Shown one piece after another: positions 63,909-64,000 of a stretch of DNA of 64,000 bases; within the stretch, counting starts at the first letter, position 1; each line of letters starts with the position of its first letter. A program made the position numbers and the translations under genes. Source of the DNA: Altericroceibacterium endophyticum (GTDB lineage: Bacteria; Pseudomonadota; Alphaproteobacteria; Sphingomonadales; Sphingomonadaceae). The notes under the pieces are model-generated. The model saw only the letters and a list, made by a program, of their open reading frames with translations, was not told the DNA's origin and made no database searches. The stretch lies in the NCBI RefSeq assembly GCF_009827595.1, contig NZ_WTYT01000003.1:62001-126000 (forward strand), given 5' to 3'.

Positions 63909-64000
63909 AGATGCCTTAACCCCGGTAATTCTGCGCAAACCCTATTGTGCCGCACTGCAGCAAATAAAGGTAAATTCTTTTCATGTATCGCCAGCGCGTT

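Overview
The window looks like the chromosome of an alphaproteobacterium of the order Sphingomonadales, probably Erythrobacteraceae or a relative. The reasons are a moderately high GC content, a GTTC-N7-GTTC LexA box of alphaproteobacterial type, a large carboxypeptidase-like-domain TonB receptor next to a TPR sulfotransferase, DUF2093 and MmcB proteins, a ThiS-ThiG fusion, an Rrf2-led suf operon containing a DUF559 gene, and a cyo operon carrying SURF1 and RegBA. This placement is inference from gene content only. No rRNA, CRISPR array, prophage or complete insertion sequence was seen. There is one tRNA gene, tRNA-Arg(CCG).

Layout. 1-7.5 kb: the end of a urea amidolyase locus (urea carboxylase, cut by the window edge, overlapping allophanate hydrolase), then a soluble hybrid histidine kinase overlapping a LuxR-type response regulator. 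7.7-13 kb: two sterol-desaturase-like di-iron membrane enzymes, several unknown proteins, the tRNA, and a LexA-controlled mmcB. 13-21.4 kb: an App1-like phosphatase, a periplasmic M48 protease with TPRs, a DsbA-like thioredoxin-fold protein, a LytS/LytTR two-component pair, nadC, a secreted RNase T2, a 270-bp MITE-like element, tadA and rpmB. 21.5-28.7 kb (minus strand): a TonB receptor, TPR-sulfotransferase and esterase-like protein, then an M23 peptidase lipoprotein, DUF2093 and xseA. 30.3 kb: xseA and purD diverge from overlapping start codons. 31.7-36.8 kb: adenosine kinase, a membrane protein/lipoprotein pair, an unknown helical repeat protein and an amino acid permease.

36.8-42.9 kb (minus): a tightly coupled SUF iron-sulfur operon, iscR-sufB-DUF559-sufC-sufD-sufS-sufT-sufA, with a candidate operator in front. 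43-52.8 kb: a candidate small RNA, pyrD, gamma-glutamyltransferase, an acyl-CoA synthetase, thiSG, a MerC-like protein divergent from heme A synthase, cutA and rplM-rpsI. 52.9-55.8 kb (minus): a GDP-mannose-forming bifunctional enzyme and an MFS transporter. 55.9-62.7 kb: a quinol oxidase operon cyoABCD-SURF1-regB-regA behind a perfect FNR-type box. The right edge holds UDP-glucose dehydrogenase on the minus strand.

How the genes fit together. Urea carboxylase and allophanate hydrolase form an ATP-dependent urea-degrading pathway. The quinol oxidase appears to be wired to redox control both by an FNR/FixK-type site and by its own RegBA pair. The SUF genes form one coupled operon probably controlled by its own Rrf2 regulator. 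ManC and Ugd supply sugar nucleotides for surface polysaccharide. I found no clearly novel multi-gene defence or mobile system. The best candidates for undescribed biology are the MITE-like element, the nuclease-like gene inside the SUF operon, the RegBA-oxidase operon with its FNR box, and the candidate small RNA.
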